Assembly (NCBI RefSeq): GCF_009828115.1
Contig: NZ_WTYL01000003.1
Location: forward strand, 382,501 to 446,500
DNA from: Allopontixanthobacter sediminis
GTDB taxonomy: Bacteria; Pseudomonadota; Alphaproteobacteria; Sphingomonadales; Sphingomonadaceae
Direction: 5' to 3'
Length of the DNA: 64,000 bases
Of the stretch, positions 16,207 to 24,355 are shown piece by piece. Below the pieces are notes generated by a model. It was given only the letters and a program-made list of their open reading frames with translations, searched no databases and had not been told where the DNA came from. A program made the translations under genes and the position numbers. Each line of letters starts with the position of its first letter. Position 1 is the stretch's first letter.

Positions 16207-16476
16207 TCAGGTCTGGTTGGGTGCCGCGCCGCATCTGTTGCAGGCGTTCTCGAAAGGCCAGACTGGAAAGGTGACAGAGAAAAACCGACCGCCGCATTCA
16301 GGACATCTGGCGCTCAATAGTGAGAAAAGCGCTAGGGCCATTGCCGAGAACATAAAGATCGGCGCTAGGAAAATGAAGGCCAACCCTATCGAAGGATAGC
16401 CGCCTAGGAAACTGAATATACCCGCAATGAAGAATGCCAACGCGCCGCAGGAAAGCCCGGCGGACCAGCGGCTCAT
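16207..16476 (-). CDS. Two-helix membrane protein with C-terminal zinc ribbon
   Basis: Eighty-nine residues from ATG 16476. Two transmembrane segments (about 8-27 and 31-54) are followed by CPECGGRFFSVTFPVWPFENACNRCGAAP, a CxxC...CxxC zinc ribbon on the cytoplasmic or periplasmic side. A GTG at 16485 would add three residues. Short membrane-anchored zinc-ribbon proteins of this kind are common and uncharacterised. It is bounded by repeats B3 and B4. Confidence 0.65.
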   Translation of the reverse strand: MSRWSAGLSCGALAFFIAGIFSFLGGYPSIGLAFIFLAPIFMFSAMALALFSLLSARCPECGGRFFSVTFPVWPFENACNRCGAAPNQT

Positions 16477-16549
16477 GAGCTTCACTCTTAACAATCGACG
16501 TCCCCTCGACACCAGCGCAAATCGAGCACGATACCCGAAAGGCCAATGA

Positions 16550-16637
16550 CCGCAATTCGGTCGCTTCCTGCCAGTCTGCTTTTAGGGCCAGCAGCGAACG
16601 GCTGAAAGGGCAAAAACTGGGGTGGGGAGCGGACATT
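16550..16637. repeat. Family B repeat (B4)
   Basis: GGTCGCTTCCTGCCAGTCTG, CTTTTAGGGCCAGCAGCGAAC, CTGAAAGGGCAAAAACTGGG and GTGGGGAGCGGACATTG. A full copy. Confidence 0.8.
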
Positions 16638-16670
16638 GCCCAGATCGCGCGTTCCTGCCAACGTGCTTTC

Positions 16671-17141
16671 ATGGAGCAGGAGACTGATAAATCGGGAAAG
16701 TGGAAGCTCTGGGCGATAGGCTGCGGTTGCCTGTTGTTGATCTTCATCGCGCTCCCGTTGCTCCTCCCCTTCTACCAGGCGTCTCGCAGCGATCACTACG
16801 AAGAGAACTCATCATACAACGGCCATTTCATTTGCCCCAAAGGCAAGCTCCATCAACTCTTCTCTTCTTTCGGGCGCCTGTCGCCAGAGGACCGCTTCGA
16901 TTTCGTTCTGAACTCGCCCAATGCGGGCGTGAGTAGCACATTTGAGGATGTCGCTATGGTGTCCGTCATCGTGCGGGGCGAGCATGCCGATCTTGCGGTA
17001 TTCAATCACCAATCCCTTAATGACGGCCAGAAGGTTCCAGCAGACATTCTTCCTCTGTTGGAGAGATATGAATCTGCTCTGATCAGCTTTGGTTGCCGCA
17101 AGGGCGAAGTTACTCTCGGGAGTCAGCGGACCGGGAGCTGA
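16671..17141 (+). CDS. Hypothetical protein with one N-terminal membrane anchor
   Basis: A 156-residue protein starting MEQETDKSGKWKLW with a transmembrane helix (about 13-34), then a soluble, probably periplasmic domain with two cysteines (FICPKG, FGCRKG). The N-terminal stretch is short and charged, so an N-in anchor is likely. I recognise no domain. It is flanked by B4 and B5. The frame has good codon use, and the ATG is in the right place relative to the anchor. Confidence 0.6.
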   Translation: MEQETDKSGKWKLWAIGCGCLLLIFIALPLLLPFYQASRSDHYEENSSYNGHFICPKGKLHQLFSSFGRLSPEDRFDFVLNSPNAGVSSTFEDVAMVSVIVRGEHADLAVFNHQSLNDGQKVPADILPLLERYESALISFGCRKGEVTLGSQRTGS

Positions 17142-17144
17142 ACG

Positions 17145-17215
17145 ACCGCAATTGGGTCGCTTGCTGCCAGTCTGCTTTTAGGGTCGGCTCCGGAACGGCA
17201 AGTTTCTCGCGCAGC
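17145..17215. repeat. Family B repeat, 3' truncated (B5)
   Basis: TTGGGTCGCTTGCTGCCAGT, CTGCTTTTAGGGTCGGCTCC, GGAACGGCAAG; the AGCGGAC end is absent. Confidence 0.7.
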
Positions 17216-17247
17216 CTGCAGGGCAACAAAAATAGCAGGCCTCCGGT

Positions 17248-18390
17248 TTAGCCCTCAGCGGCAATCAAACAATCTGCATAATCGCCGAAAAGCTCTCTCG
17301 TCTGGTCCGGAGCACCTTGGTTCAAGTCATGATCGGACTCCCAGACTTTCACAAAGGATGGAAGTTTATTGTTCACCGCCAAATAGTCGGCAGTTCGCGG
17401 ATCTTTGGTTCCCAAGACTATTTTGGAACAGCGGCACGTCGGTGTGACGTCGTGCCACGGCAGGTCAACTTGGCCAAAGAACCGCGATCCAAAGTTGGAC
17501 AATTCCAAATTGCGAGAATGGTCAAAGGTCACCTGACTGCCTGATCGCTTGTAAATGCTGAACCTTTTCCATTCTCCAAAGAAATCTCCGCTGGCCTTTG
17601 CCTTCGCATTCTCGAGCTTTGCGCGAGCCAAATGATGCTGAAGCCCATCCATCACCGGTACGAGAGAAAGAAAATTCATACCCTCCAAGCGCTCCTTGCC
17701 GATCGCTCCCAGGGCAAGATGATTGCCTAGGCTGAACGTGATCAAAGGCGGATCCCTGCCAAGTTCGTCGCGGTAGTAATCAATGGCCAGTCTGACATCG
17801 CGCATCGCGAGTTTGATCTCGTTAGGCTCTTGTACTGTCCGAATATTTGTACCCCAATACCCAACTGACGCGATCGTATAGCCTCGTTGTAAGACTTGAT
17901 ATGCCGGCGAATCTTCCATCGCTCCACCAAGCATCTTCAACATGCCTCTCTGCCGGTGCACCTTGACAACTTCGTCAGTCATGGCCGGATTGCTATGGAA
18001 CGGCGTTCCACCAGGGCCACCCACAATATCTACCACTAGGCGCTTATCTACCGTTGCCCCTGAAAGCCGGCTTTCGACAACAGGTACGGAATCGTCTCCG
18101 ATCCTCAACGCGAACAGGGTGGATGTCACACCTTGAGCTACCCAGGTCTCACATGGAAACTTTTCCCGCGGAGCCACAGGCCCGGACTGGAATCGCTTAA
18201 GGCAATTTAGCCAGTCAAAAGGTAGCCCCATCGCCGGATCGTCGGACCGGTAATCCCTGACGATTTGGAGTAATCTCGCCCTCTCATCCGCTGCGGCTTT
18301 TTCATTTTCGAAATAGCTCCATCCGGAGGCAACAATACCACATAGTGCCAGAATCGATACGATCACGATCATCCGTTTGCGCAATTTCAT
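17248..18390 (-). CDS. Membrane-anchored alpha/beta-hydrolase-like protein, uncharacterised
   Basis: A 380-residue protein from ATG 18390 (GGGG upstream); a start at 18417 would add nine residues. It has an N-terminal anchor or signal (MIVIVSILALCGIVASGWSYF). The rest looks like an alpha/beta hydrolase: an oxyanion-type HGGPGG equivalent as DIVGGPGGTPFHS, AIDYYRDELGRDPPLITFSLGNHLALGAIG with a possible nucleophile Ser in SLGNH in place of GxSxG, and a C-terminal WESDHDLNQG. The altered nucleophile motif means activity is uncertain. The gene stands alone between repeats. Confidence 0.6.
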   Translation of the reverse strand: MKLRKRMIVIVSILALCGIVASGWSYFENEKAAADERARLLQIVRDYRSDDPAMGLPFDWLNCLKRFQSGPVAPREKFPCETWVAQGVTSTLFALRIGDDSVPVVESRLSGATVDKRLVVDIVGGPGGTPFHSNPAMTDEVVKVHRQRGMLKMLGGAMEDSPAYQVLQRGYTIASVGYWGTNIRTVQEPNEIKLAMRDVRLAIDYYRDELGRDPPLITFSLGNHLALGAIGKERLEGMNFLSLVPVMDGLQHHLARAKLENAKAKASGDFFGEWKRFSIYKRSGSQVTFDHSRNLELSNFGSRFFGQVDLPWHDVTPTCRCSKIVLGTKDPRTADYLAVNNKLPSFVKVWESDHDLNQGAPDQTRELFGDYADCLIAAEG

Positions 18391-18564
18391 CGGTCCCCAT
18401 GAGCAATATCCAAACATTACTACGACAGATTGCTTGTTAGTTTACGAGTTTTCCTGAGGCGCCGCGCGCCTCCGCAAGTGATACTGGTAACCGTATTGTG
18501 TTCGGGCTGGCAAATTCCGGATCAAGTATCACGCTTAGCTGGCAGCCACCGCGGCTAATCGCCG

Positions 18565-18708
18565 CTTGGCTGTAGCCGCCGACAAACCGGTCGTTGCCAA
18601 GCCCGATTCAAACACCCGAAACCGGCCGTACGTTCAGGTTTCGTAGAGCAACTACGCCGACAGCTTTTAAGACTGCGAAAATGGGGGCAAAATGGCGGAT
18701 ACGTCGTG
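18565..18708. repeat. Family A repeat (A6)
   Basis: CCGCCGACAAACCGGTCGTTGCC, CCGAAACCGGCCGTACGTTCAGG, TTTCGTAGAGCAACTACGCCG, CAGCTTTTAAGACTGCGAAA. The 3' end runs to the stop of the next small gene. Confidence 0.8.
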
Positions 18709-18709
18709 C

Positions 18710-18895
18710 TTACCGCGCACCCCCGGACTTCCTTTTTTGGCCGCCCACAAATGTCAAAACGACACCCGGAATCAAAAACAGGAGCGTCCAGGAACCAATC
18801 TCTTCCATATCCCAGAACCATTTAGCGATCGTGAGTAAGATTCCCACAAGCACCAAAGTCCGACCGATAACTGCAATCTCTAACTTCTTGGGCAT
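18710..18895 (-). CDS. Two-helix small membrane protein
   Basis: Sixty-one residues from ATG 18895 (MPKKLEIAVIGRTLVLVG). Two hydrophobic segments are separated by WFWDMEEIGS, and the basic tail GGQKRKSGGAR would face the cytoplasm. No family recognised. An upstream in-frame ATG (18946) gives an unlikely extension. The stop lies one base from repeat A6. Confidence 0.5.
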   Translation of the reverse strand: MPKKLEIAVIGRTLVLVGILLTIAKWFWDMEEIGSWTLLFLIPGVVLTFVGGQKRKSGGAR

Positions 18896-19047
18896 GTTCG
18901 CGATCGAACCTCCGGCTAAACAGATCCTATGGGCGCGGCCCGACATTCGATGATATCGCGCATATCCGCAAGAGCGCCGTGTGTTGCCTGATCAGTCTAA
19001 GCGCCGACATCAGGAAAGCTTGCCTTAACCAAAGCATCAAACCCAGT

Positions 19048-19145
19048 CAGCATCCGCCGACATAGCTGTTGTTCCCTGCTTCGGATTAGCGCGCTGAAAG
19101 CTGCCCAACGTTCAGGCGCTGCCAGCGACGGCAGCTGGGCCGGTT
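19048..19145. repeat. Family A variant (A'1)
   Basis: CATCCGCCGACATAGCTGTTGTTCCC and CGCTGAAAGCTGCCCAACGTTCAGG as in family A, but after TTCAGG it changes to CGCTGCCAGCGACGGCAGCTG. The same variant junction is at 54561-54660, so this is a second subtype. The reverse frame at 18997-19251 is made of this repeat and is not a gene. Confidence 0.65.
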
Positions 19146-19296
19146 TCGGACTGTCCGGTCTTGGTCGCTGAATCGAGCTAAGCTGCCATTCGACCATGGC
19201 AATGTCCGCGTTCGTTTCCGACCACCTTGCGCCATTCGCATCAGCTGCCATAAACGCCCGCTTCTGACAGAATCTGCCGATGCTAAGGGCACTGTT

Positions 19297-19533
19297 GTGC
19301 TTCGATCGGTAACGATTGGCTCAGTGGGCCGCTCTGAAAGAAGTGGCGCTTACTTCCTCGCGCCGGTAACCTTTGCAGCAACCATTGTGAAAGAATTGGC
19401 CGCCAAAAGATTGGTGAGGATTCTGATTGCTGCTGAAGCTAGCCCTGCTGAACGGTCCGAGGCTGTGGCTGCGGCAATGTTCAACACCATAGAAGACGCA
19501 ACATCAAAAAAAGGCAGAGCGGAACAGGGGTAA
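19297..19533 (+). CDS. Doubtful small hypothetical protein
   Basis: Seventy-eight codons from GTG. The middle part (AATIVKELAAKRLVRILIAAEASPAERSEAVAAAMFNTIEDA) looks like a helical protein. The start is uncertain and no ribosome site stands out. It could be the remains of a longer gene. No neighbours in an operon. Confidence 0.3.
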   Translation: MLRSVTIGSVGRSERSGAYFLAPVTFAATIVKELAAKRLVRILIAAEASPAERSEAVAAAMFNTIEDATSKKGRAEQG

Positions 19534-19581
19534 GCGACTAAGCTTCACCGTTGACACGACCGCGAACGCTACTCCGCGATC

Positions 19582-19618
19582 AAAAAAGGGGCAGCCCCTC
19601 GTTAGAAGAGCTGCCCCT
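19582..19618 (-). terminator. Rho-independent terminator (minus strand)
   Basis: On the minus strand, AGGGGCAGC and GCTGCCCCT form a 9-bp stem around a 14-base loop and are followed directly by TTTTTT. No annotated minus-strand gene ends here, so it points to an unannotated short transcript coming from about 19620-19740. Confidence 0.7.
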
Positions 19619-19740
19619 GAAGTCGAGGAACTCTTTGCATACCTGCCAAGAGCCCTTCGGGTCGCGGGTCGTACATACACACGGGTCCAGCGAGCCCGTT
19701 GTAATTACGCGACAATACTTACTAATGTTAGTTAGATAAG
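19583..19740 (-). ncRNA. Candidate small RNA or micro-gene ending at the strong terminator
   Basis: The orphan terminator at 19582-19618 implies a minus-strand transcript. Upstream of it lies a 5-bp hairpin (ACGGG-N9-CCCGT, about 19681-19700). A 24-codon frame (19676-19602) begins MYDPRPEGLLAGMQRVPRLQ and ends inside the terminator stem. Promoter boxes are weak. The remaining 19741-20132 shows no convincing gene. Confidence 0.3.
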
Positions 19741-20132
19741 AGCGATCAACCTGTCGTTTGGCCTTTCGCTACCTGCGAGTGCGCCGACGATGATGGGAGT
19801 GCGCGGTCTGCGAGGCTAGCGGCCATCCCAGCCGAACTTCAGCGAACGGGGTAGCGATATCCACCCTCAGTTGAACCTGACAAACAGGCTCTATGCTTAC
19901 ATCCTCGCGAGGATCGAATGACTGCCTTTGTAATCGCGTGGCTGCATCAGGAACGTTTGAATTTGGGGCGCTTATCGGCCGGCAAGAACTGGTCCGAGAG
20001 AGGAAGGTCCGGCCTTGGTAGTCGCTTGTGTCTAAGCTGACACTCGGCTCGCTGCGACACCGCGGACCTTGTGTATCGGGAGCATGTCGCAAAAGGGGGT
20101 ACGCTTGGGCGCGCGCCAGTCAAATAATATTT

Positions 20133-20501
20133 TCACGTTGGCGGATGCGAAAGTTTCGAGAGCGCGTCGATGAGGCACGGGAGACCGGTTGGCTTTGTGC
20201 ATACCAGTATTTCAGGATACAGTTTTGCTATCTCATGCCGTTGCCCATGCCCGGTATGAAAAACGAATGGGACTCCGCGTTCGATCAAAATATCGGCGAT
20301 GGGGAATGACTCTTGCCCACCAAGGTCGATGTCGAGAAGAGCGACATCAACGACCCTCTCTTGTGCGGCCTTTACCCCCTCATCAAGTCTCCCGATCGGG
20401 CCAACTATAGATGCTCCGGCATTCTCGACTGCCATCTCAAGCTCCATAGCAATTAAAGCTTCGTCCTCGATTATGAGAACGGAAATTCCGGCCAGTACCA
20501 T
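20133..20501 (-). CDS. Single-domain response regulator (receiver only)
   Basis: A 122-residue receiver: acidic pair at IIEDEA (12-14), phosphorylatable Asp57 in VALLDIDLGG, switch Thr in FHTGHG and the Lys of CTKP. No output domain follows. It lies 53 bp downstream of an HWE histidine kinase on the same strand, which makes a kinase-receiver pair likely. Receiver-only proteins with HWE kinases act in phosphorelays, for instance in general stress or light signalling of alphaproteobacteria, but no PhyR, NepR or sigma gene is present here. Confidence 0.9.
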   Translation of the reverse strand: MVLAGISVLIIEDEALIAMELEMAVENAGASIVGPIGRLDEGVKAAQERVVDVALLDIDLGGQESFPIADILIERGVPFVFHTGHGQRHEIAKLYPEILVCTKPTGLPCLIDALSKLSHPPT

Positions 20502-20554
20502 TGTTGCGCCCTACAGTTTCGCCGCCGTATCAGGCGAACGGATGAGCCTCGCGG

Positions 20555-21562
20555 CTATCTTCGATCCGATTGATCTTTATCAACGTAGAACGTGAAAGAA
20601 GTTTCCAGACCTCTATCTGTCCAGCTCTGTTCGAATTCACCGGATAGTTGCCGGGCGGAATCGCGCATTAACCGTGAACCAAAACCAGGAACGAGATCGG
20701 ACTGGGATATTCCGGACAAATTCGTTGTTTCGCTCCAATTGACGGTGACAGTATTCTGATTGTTCGCCGATGGCTCCACTGTCCAAGAGATGCGTACCGT
20801 GCCATCATCTTTGCTCAACGCGCCGTACTTTACCGCGTTGGTTGCCAACTCATGGAGGATCATTCCGACAGGTGTCACTGCTCTGCGCGGAATTTCGATA
20901 ACTGGAAGATCACCGTCAAATATCAGGTTATCATCTTCGTATGGCGAAAGCACATTATGCACAATGTCTGAAAAGCTGACGGCAGCAAGCTCCCCGGCTT
21001 CTGTCGACACGGCGTGAGCTGCGGCCAAGGCCGCAACACGGTGACGAATTTTTTCAGCTAGTGCCTTGGGGTCGCTCTCGCCTCTTGCGCTCATTGTGAC
21101 AAGCGCCTGCACCAGGGCGAAGAGATTCTTTACACGGTGATGAAGTTCACGCCCGAGAAGCAGCTGCATCTCCTGAGCTTGCACTTCAGACGTAATATCA
21201 AGCGCTTTCTGAATCACACCGCAGACGCTTCCATCGTCGGCATAGACGGGGGCCTGATGGCAGTCCCACCAGACCTCTTTCATACCGCCGCCATCATCTA
21301 CTGGTATTGGAATGGAATATCGCTGGCGGGCGAGAACGTTGGCTTCACCGTCCAAGGCACGTTGAAACGCCTTCCGGAACAAAGCGAGACGTTCGCCGCT
21401 CTCTGGAAAAGCGTCGAACACATAAGCGCCCCTTAACTCATCGATCGAACGGTTCACCGTTTCCAGGTAAATTTCGGTCGCATCGACGAAGCGAAGCTCC
21501 GTATCGAGCATCATGCACGACGCAGGAAGATTCCGAAAGAATCGGTTGGGATCGATATTCAT
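20555..21562 (-). CDS. PAS-HWE sensor histidine kinase
   Basis: A 335-residue cytoplasmic kinase from ATG 21562 (GGAAG upstream); ATG 21619 would add 19 residues of unconvincing sequence. A PAS domain (FFRNLPASCMMLDTELRFVDATEIYLETVNRS to about residue 125) is followed by the HWE core: GRELHHRVKNLFALVQALV with the phosphoacceptor His, LHELATNAVKYGAL and NWSE (WxE). The PAS lacks the LOV cysteine motif, so it is not a blue-light LOV sensor. It is followed by its probable receiver partner. Confidence 0.9.
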   Translation of the reverse strand: MNIDPNRFFRNLPASCMMLDTELRFVDATEIYLETVNRSIDELRGAYVFDAFPESGERLALFRKAFQRALDGEANVLARQRYSIPIPVDDGGGMKEVWWDCHQAPVYADDGSVCGVIQKALDITSEVQAQEMQLLLGRELHHRVKNLFALVQALVTMSARGESDPKALAEKIRHRVAALAAAHAVSTEAGELAAVSFSDIVHNVLSPYEDDNLIFDGDLPVIEIPRRAVTPVGMILHELATNAVKYGALSKDDGTVRISWTVEPSANNQNTVTVNWSETTNLSGISQSDLVPGFGSRLMRDSARQLSGEFEQSWTDRGLETSFTFYVDKDQSDRR

Positions 21563-21889
21563 GTCTTCCAACCTCGTATACTTCGCGACCGAAGCTCTGG
21601 CGCTAACACTTTTTCGCATGCGATTTCCAGAGCGAGTTGGCCATGCATGATGCTATTTCAAACTGATGGCTACCAGAAATACGATAGAGCAATAGCGTTT
21701 AGACACCAAAAAACGGACTGTCTGTTTTCCACCCCATCTCGGGCATTGCTACAAGAACCTACAGAGCCGGAAATCGGCCATCTCATAGGCAGCATTTGAT
21801 CGGCAAAATTGGGCCGGTAGCAGTCAGTCCGCTCTTGGCGGCAAGCGAATCGAAAGCGGAGATCAGCATTAGCGGGCGAGGAGTTCGCA
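21563..21889. other. Gap without a gene
   Basis: It holds a degraded repeat (AGTCAGTCCGCTCTTGGCGG, then CGAAAGCGGAGATCAGC, near 21823-21875) resembling the ends of families A and B. Otherwise I see only AT-richer sequence that probably carries the kinase promoter. Confidence 0.4.
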
Positions 21890-22621
21890 TTATTTCTGGC
21901 TACGGATACCTCGCTCTGCGGCGGGGATTTTCAGCGCGATTTCGGCCATTACTCTGGCAATCGACACAAGTTTCCGCCGCGGCAGCCGTTTTGCCGCGCC
22001 GTTCAGGCAAAGGCCCCCGACCGTCTCGCCGTGCAGCCGCAGGGGTATCGCCACGCAGTTGAGCCCGGACTGGTATTTACCCTCCTCGAAAGCGAAACCG
22101 CGCTGGCGCGCCTGATCCAGCTCTTCGGTCAGGCTTGCCCGCCGCTCTATGGCCCCCAGGGATTGCGCAATACCGGGCATGAACGCGGCCATCACCAGGC
22201 CGATAGCGGAACCGGACAAGGGTTCGCGGCGGCCCAGGCGGCTGTGAGCGGTCGGGTTGTTCGGCAGTTCGAGACCGTCGAGATAATAGAGTTCATCGCC
22301 GCTCGGCACGATCAGATAGGTTGATTCCTCGAACCGCCGTGCCGTCTCTTCCAGCAAGGGCCTGAAATGCCGCCGCAGCGCGTCGTCATTGCCCGCGATC
22401 CGGGCGAGGTTGAGAATACGGCCACCCAGCCGGTAGTCGGACCCTGTCGCGGGACGCCGCACATAGCCCAGCGCGACGAGCGTCGCGAGGATGTTGTGAG
22501 CGGTCGACGATTGCACTCCGGCGGCGTTCGCAATCGCGCCAAGCGGCGCGGCGCCTTCCGCCTGCGCGAGAAATTCCAGCATCCGCATCGCACGTTCGAC
22601 CGACTGGATCGGCTTGCTCAT
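21890..22621 (-). CDS. IclR-family transcriptional regulator
   Basis: A 243-residue regulator: N-terminal winged helix (QSVERAMRMLEFLAQAEGAAPLGAIANAAGVQSSTAHNILATLVALGYV) and a C-terminal IclR ligand-binding domain (LSGSAIGLVMAAFMPG, then GFAFEEGKYQSGLNCVAIPLRLHGETVGGLCLNG). It is divergent from the ABM-VOC and EthD genes, which it probably controls, with an imperfect 23-bp palindrome in between. IclR proteins commonly regulate aromatic or small-acid catabolism; the ligand is unknown. Confidence 0.92.
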   Translation of the reverse strand: MSKPIQSVERAMRMLEFLAQAEGAAPLGAIANAAGVQSSTAHNILATLVALGYVRRPATGSDYRLGGRILNLARIAGNDDALRRHFRPLLEETARRFEESTYLIVPSGDELYYLDGLELPNNPTAHSRLGRREPLSGSAIGLVMAAFMPGIAQSLGAIERRASLTEELDQARQRGFAFEEGKYQSGLNCVAIPLRLHGETVGGLCLNGAAKRLPRRKLVSIARVMAEIALKIPAAERGIRSQK

Positions 22622-22640
22622 CGGCGTCGACTTTCGCGTA

Positions 22641-22663
22641 TATCTTCAATCATGTTGAAAATA
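22641..22663. promoter_or_regulatory. Candidate IclR operator
   Basis: TATcTTCAA-TCATG-TTGAAaATA is a palindrome with one mismatched pair, 19 bp from the iclR start and 88 bp from the ABM-VOC start. The AT-rich TTCAA/TTGAA arms suit IclR-family sites. Confidence 0.45.
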
Positions 22664-22751
22664 TGGGCGAAGTAGCAGCCAATGGCCAGAGCGGCGGAAC
22701 GGCAAGGCGCGAAATTCCATTGCCGATGTGTACGAACAAGGAGATCAGCAA

Positions 22752-23585
22752 ATGCCACATATCGTGATGGCGCAATGCACCGCGCTTCCCGGTCAGGAAG
22801 ACGCGCTTGAAAGCCACATTGCCTACCTCGCCAAGGCGGTTCGCAAGGAGGCCGGCAACGAAGGGTTCGAGGTGTTTCAGCAGCCCGCAACCAAGCGCGG
22901 CTGGACGATGATCGAACGATATCGCGACCGGGAAGCCTTCGACACGCATCTCGATCAGCCGCACACCAAATCGTTCAATGACGCGCTGGAAGATCTGGTT
23001 GAGGGCGGGGCCTCCGATATTACCGAACTTGCCCCGGCCTGCCAGCCGGACGACGCCGCCCCTGGTGTGCGCGGGATTGACCATGTCGGGATTACAGTGC
23101 CCGATGTAGACGCGGCGTCCGAATTCCTTTCCCGCGCGTTCGGCGCGCGAACGCTTTACGATGTGCTGCCGGCCGATGCGGACCCAATGGAGGGAGCTGA
23201 GGTGGAGCATCAGCTCGGAATTCCAGCGGGGGCGCGGATCGAACATATGCGGCTCATGCGGATCGGCGCATCTGCGAATATCGAAATGTTTTGCATCGGC
23301 AATGCCGATCAGGCCGACGCCGCCGGGCTTGTCGATTACGGACTGCAGCACATCGCGCTCTATGTCGACGACATGGACGCTGCCGCACAGCGGTTGACAA
23401 AGGCGGGCGGCACCTTGCTGTCCGATCCGCATACACTGGCCGGCGTCGAGGGGGGCGAGCGCAATTCAGGCGTCTATGCCCGCGCGCCATGGGGGGGGCT
23501 GATCGAACTAATCTCGACCCCGGATGGGATCGACTACCCCTCCGATTGCCCGATGCCGCGTTGGAAACCCCAGCCCAACACATGA
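22752..23585 (+). CDS. ABM-VOC fusion protein (monooxygenase-like plus glyoxalase fold)
   Basis: A 277-residue protein from ATG 22752, with AAGGAG 7 bases upstream. Residues 1-90 form an antibiotic-biosynthesis-monooxygenase (ABM) ferredoxin-like domain (MPHIVMAQCTALPGQEDALESHI, QQPATKRGWTMIERYRD). Residues about 105-265 form a two-part VOC domain (GIDHVGITVPDVDAASEFL, DYGLQHIALYVDDMDAAAQRLTKAGG). The VOC metal ligands appear present (His in GIDHVG, His in LQHIAL, Glu in GLIELIS). ABM-VOC fusions are rare to my knowledge; with an EthD gene 32 bp downstream and IclR control, a cofactorless oxygenase and isomerase or dioxygenase acting on one substrate is plausible. Confidence 0.85.
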   Translation: MPHIVMAQCTALPGQEDALESHIAYLAKAVRKEAGNEGFEVFQQPATKRGWTMIERYRDREAFDTHLDQPHTKSFNDALEDLVEGGASDITELAPACQPDDAAPGVRGIDHVGITVPDVDAASEFLSRAFGARTLYDVLPADADPMEGAEVEHQLGIPAGARIEHMRLMRIGASANIEMFCIGNADQADAAGLVDYGLQHIALYVDDMDAAAQRLTKAGGTLLSDPHTLAGVEGGERNSGVYARAPWGGLIELISTPDGIDYPSDCPMPRWKPQPNT

Positions 23586-23617
23586 TGCCGAAAACCCGGA
23601 TTCGAGGAGACATACCA

Positions 23618-23977
23618 ATGATCAAGATGACCATGTTCCTGAAACGCAAGGCAGGGATGAGCCACGAGGATTTCGTGAAGCACCATGTAGAAGTTCACGG
23701 ACCCAAGTTTCGCTCCATTCCGGAAGCGGAGGCGCATTGCCTGCGCTATATCCAGACGCATCCTGTCGCGCTGGAAACCGATGTGGCCAAAAATGCCGAT
23801 TTCGACGGCACCGCAGAGCTCTGGTTCGACAGCGAGCAGGGCATGGAAGTGGTGCTAACGTCCGACACCTACCAGAACGTCGTCTTTCCGGATGAGAAAA
23901 CCTTTCTCGACCACGACAACACACTGATCCTGGTCGGCGAGCAGGTGGAAATAATCGGCGATCGTCGTGAGGGGTAA
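23618..23977 (+). CDS. EthD-domain protein
   Basis: A 119-residue ferredoxin-fold protein of the EthD family: MIKMTMFLKRKAGMSHEDFVKHHVEVHGPKF at the N-terminus and a Phe/Asp-rich C-terminus (VVFPDEKTFLDHDNTLILVGEQVEII). GAGGAG precedes the ATG. EthD proteins accompany degradation of ethers, aromatics and polyketide-like compounds, mostly without a settled reaction. It is second in the IclR-controlled operon after the ABM-VOC gene. Confidence 0.88.
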   Translation: MIKMTMFLKRKAGMSHEDFVKHHVEVHGPKFRSIPEAEAHCLRYIQTHPVALETDVAKNADFDGTAELWFDSEQGMEVVLTSDTYQNVVFPDEKTFLDHDNTLILVGEQVEIIGDRREG

Positions 23978-24177
23978 TTCCACCTTAGCGGTATGGGCGA
24001 GATCGACAGGCGATTGACGACGAACCATCCGCCGTTCGCTCTCGCGAAGTGCGAGAGATTAGCAGAATGTCTGACATAGGGCCGCCTAGCTGCCATAGAC
24101 CTCAGCCTGAGTTGATGGCAGCTTTCGGGCAAAATTTTCGACCGCACTAATGACCGGAATTGGGGCGCAAAGCTGAC

Positions 24178-24258
24178 GATGGCATCCGCTAACAAAGTGG
24201 ACGTTTACTTACACAAATCGCTCTCCCGAAACCCACCGTACGTTCATGCAGAGACAAG
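24178..24258. repeat. Partial family A repeat (A7)
   Basis: GCATCCGCTAACAAAGTGGACG and CCCGAAACCCACCGTACGTTCATG match the 5' half of family A; the 3' half is missing. The gap 23978-24355 has nothing else. Confidence 0.55.
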
Positions 24259-24355
24259 TTGCGTGTGCATTCCGCTACTCGAATTATTTGCTTGGGCAAG
24301 GCAAACCATCGATCAGCGCTTTGGGCACCCGCGAGCAATGGCTATACTCCCGAAG

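Noticed and set aside
15758-16297. Full 179-codon version of the small minus-strand gene
   Set aside because: The first 80 codons run through repeat B3 and part of the neighbouring gene; the internal ATG at 16057 is a better start.
18997-19251. 84-codon minus-strand frame
   Set aside because: Built largely from repeat A'1, which recurs elsewhere without an open frame.
19769-20092. 107-codon minus-strand frame
   Set aside because: Arg/Ser/Pro-rich shadow composition, no ribosome site, no domain.
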